Shown: positions 6,389 through 6,554 of the stretch, piece after piece
How positions within the stretch are numbered: position 1 is the first letter of the stretch
Layout: each line of letters begins with the position of its first letter
DNA from: RGIG3135 sp964477115
GTDB lineage: Bacteria > Actinomycetota > Coriobacteriia > Coriobacteriales > Eggerthellaceae
NCBI GenBank assembly: GCA_964477115.1
Contig: CAYZCY010000055.1
Location: 1-6,554 of the forward strand
DNA: 6,554 bases
Direction: 5' to 3'
Position numbers and translations under genes: made by a program
The notes under the pieces: model-generated
Told to the model about the DNA's origin: nothing
Database searches by the model: none
What the model saw: the letters and a program-made list of their open reading frames with translations, nothing else

Positions 6389-6554
6389 GGGAGTTCGTGC
6401 GTAAGAACATCGTGCTCACCATTGCCTGCGTTGCTGCCGTGCTTACCTGCTTTATCGTGCCCCCAGATGACGCCTATCTCGGCTACGTAGACGTGAAAAC
6501 CATCGCCTGTCTCTTCAGCATCCTCGCCGTTGTTGGGGCGATGCGCAATTTGGG
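6385..6554 (+). CDS. SLC13-type anion permease, N-terminal fragment cut by right edge
   Basis: The frame is bounded upstream by TGA at 6370-6372 and runs open off the right edge, giving 56 complete codons. From TTG at 6385 the protein reads MREFVRKNIVLTIACVAAVL, a short basic N-terminus followed by a membrane helix (about 9-25). Then comes VPPDDAYLGYVDVKTIACLF leading into a second helix and ending in VGAMRNLG. The pattern of helix, VPPD-x-x-Y, YVD-x-KT and second helix is characteristic of the start of SLC13/ArsB-like ion transporter permeases, which move carboxylates, sulfate or related anions across the cytoplasmic membrane; the substrate cannot be told from this fragment. By hand count 41 of 56 codons end in G or C. 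The same-strand position after the TIR/RyR pair might allow read-through, but the gene is probably ordinary chromosomal cargo rather than part of that system. Confidence 0.78.
   Translation, partial: MREFVRKNIVLTIACVAAVLTCFIVPPDDAYLGYVDVKTIACLFSILAVVGAMRNL

Overview
The window looks like an accessory, probably conflict-related, two-gene island in a moderately GC-rich bacterium. The coding style, strong Shine-Dalgarno sites (AAGGAGGT), GTG and TTG starts and the type of permease at the right edge would fit an anaerobic Actinomycetota such as a Coriobacteriia/Eggerthellaceae member. That placement is a low-confidence guess from style, not from a marker gene.

Layout. (1) Positions 1-189, minus strand: the 5' end of an unrecognised gene that runs off the left edge. 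(2) Positions 190-300: a divergent intergenic region with a candidate promoter for the leftward gene and the ribosome binding site of the rightward gene. (3) Positions 301-3624, plus strand: a 1107-residue protein with an N-terminal zinc ribbon, a TIR domain, one membrane helix and a very long WD40-like beta-propeller region. (4) Positions 3670-6165, plus strand: an 831-residue membrane protein with three N-terminal helices, two Rossmann-like segments resembling TrkA-N/RCK modules, a ryanodine-receptor-type RyR domain and a C-terminal beta-rich domain resembling SpaA/Cna-B folds. (5) Positions 6166-6384: a perfect Shine-Dalgarno leading into only ten codons, followed by what may be the remains of a small gene. 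(6) Positions 6385-6554, plus strand: the N-terminus of an SLC13-type anion permease, cut by the right edge.

Genes 3 and 4 are separated by 45 bases, have no visible terminator between them, and each has a good ribosome binding site, so they are probably one operon. The hypothesis I find most interesting is that the TIR protein senses something through its propeller and cleaves NAD+ into a nucleotide signal (the candidate catalytic glutamate is present), while the membrane-bound Rossmann/RyR protein is the partner that reads the signal or acts at the membrane. This would put a TIR enzyme beside a RyR-domain membrane protein, echoing the animal link between cyclic ADP-ribose and ryanodine receptors. 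Domain calls rest on visible motifs; the functional coupling is inference. Hand counts of third-position GC suggest the two-gene cassette is less GC-rich at that position than the genes on both sides, which supports a mobile or acquired origin.
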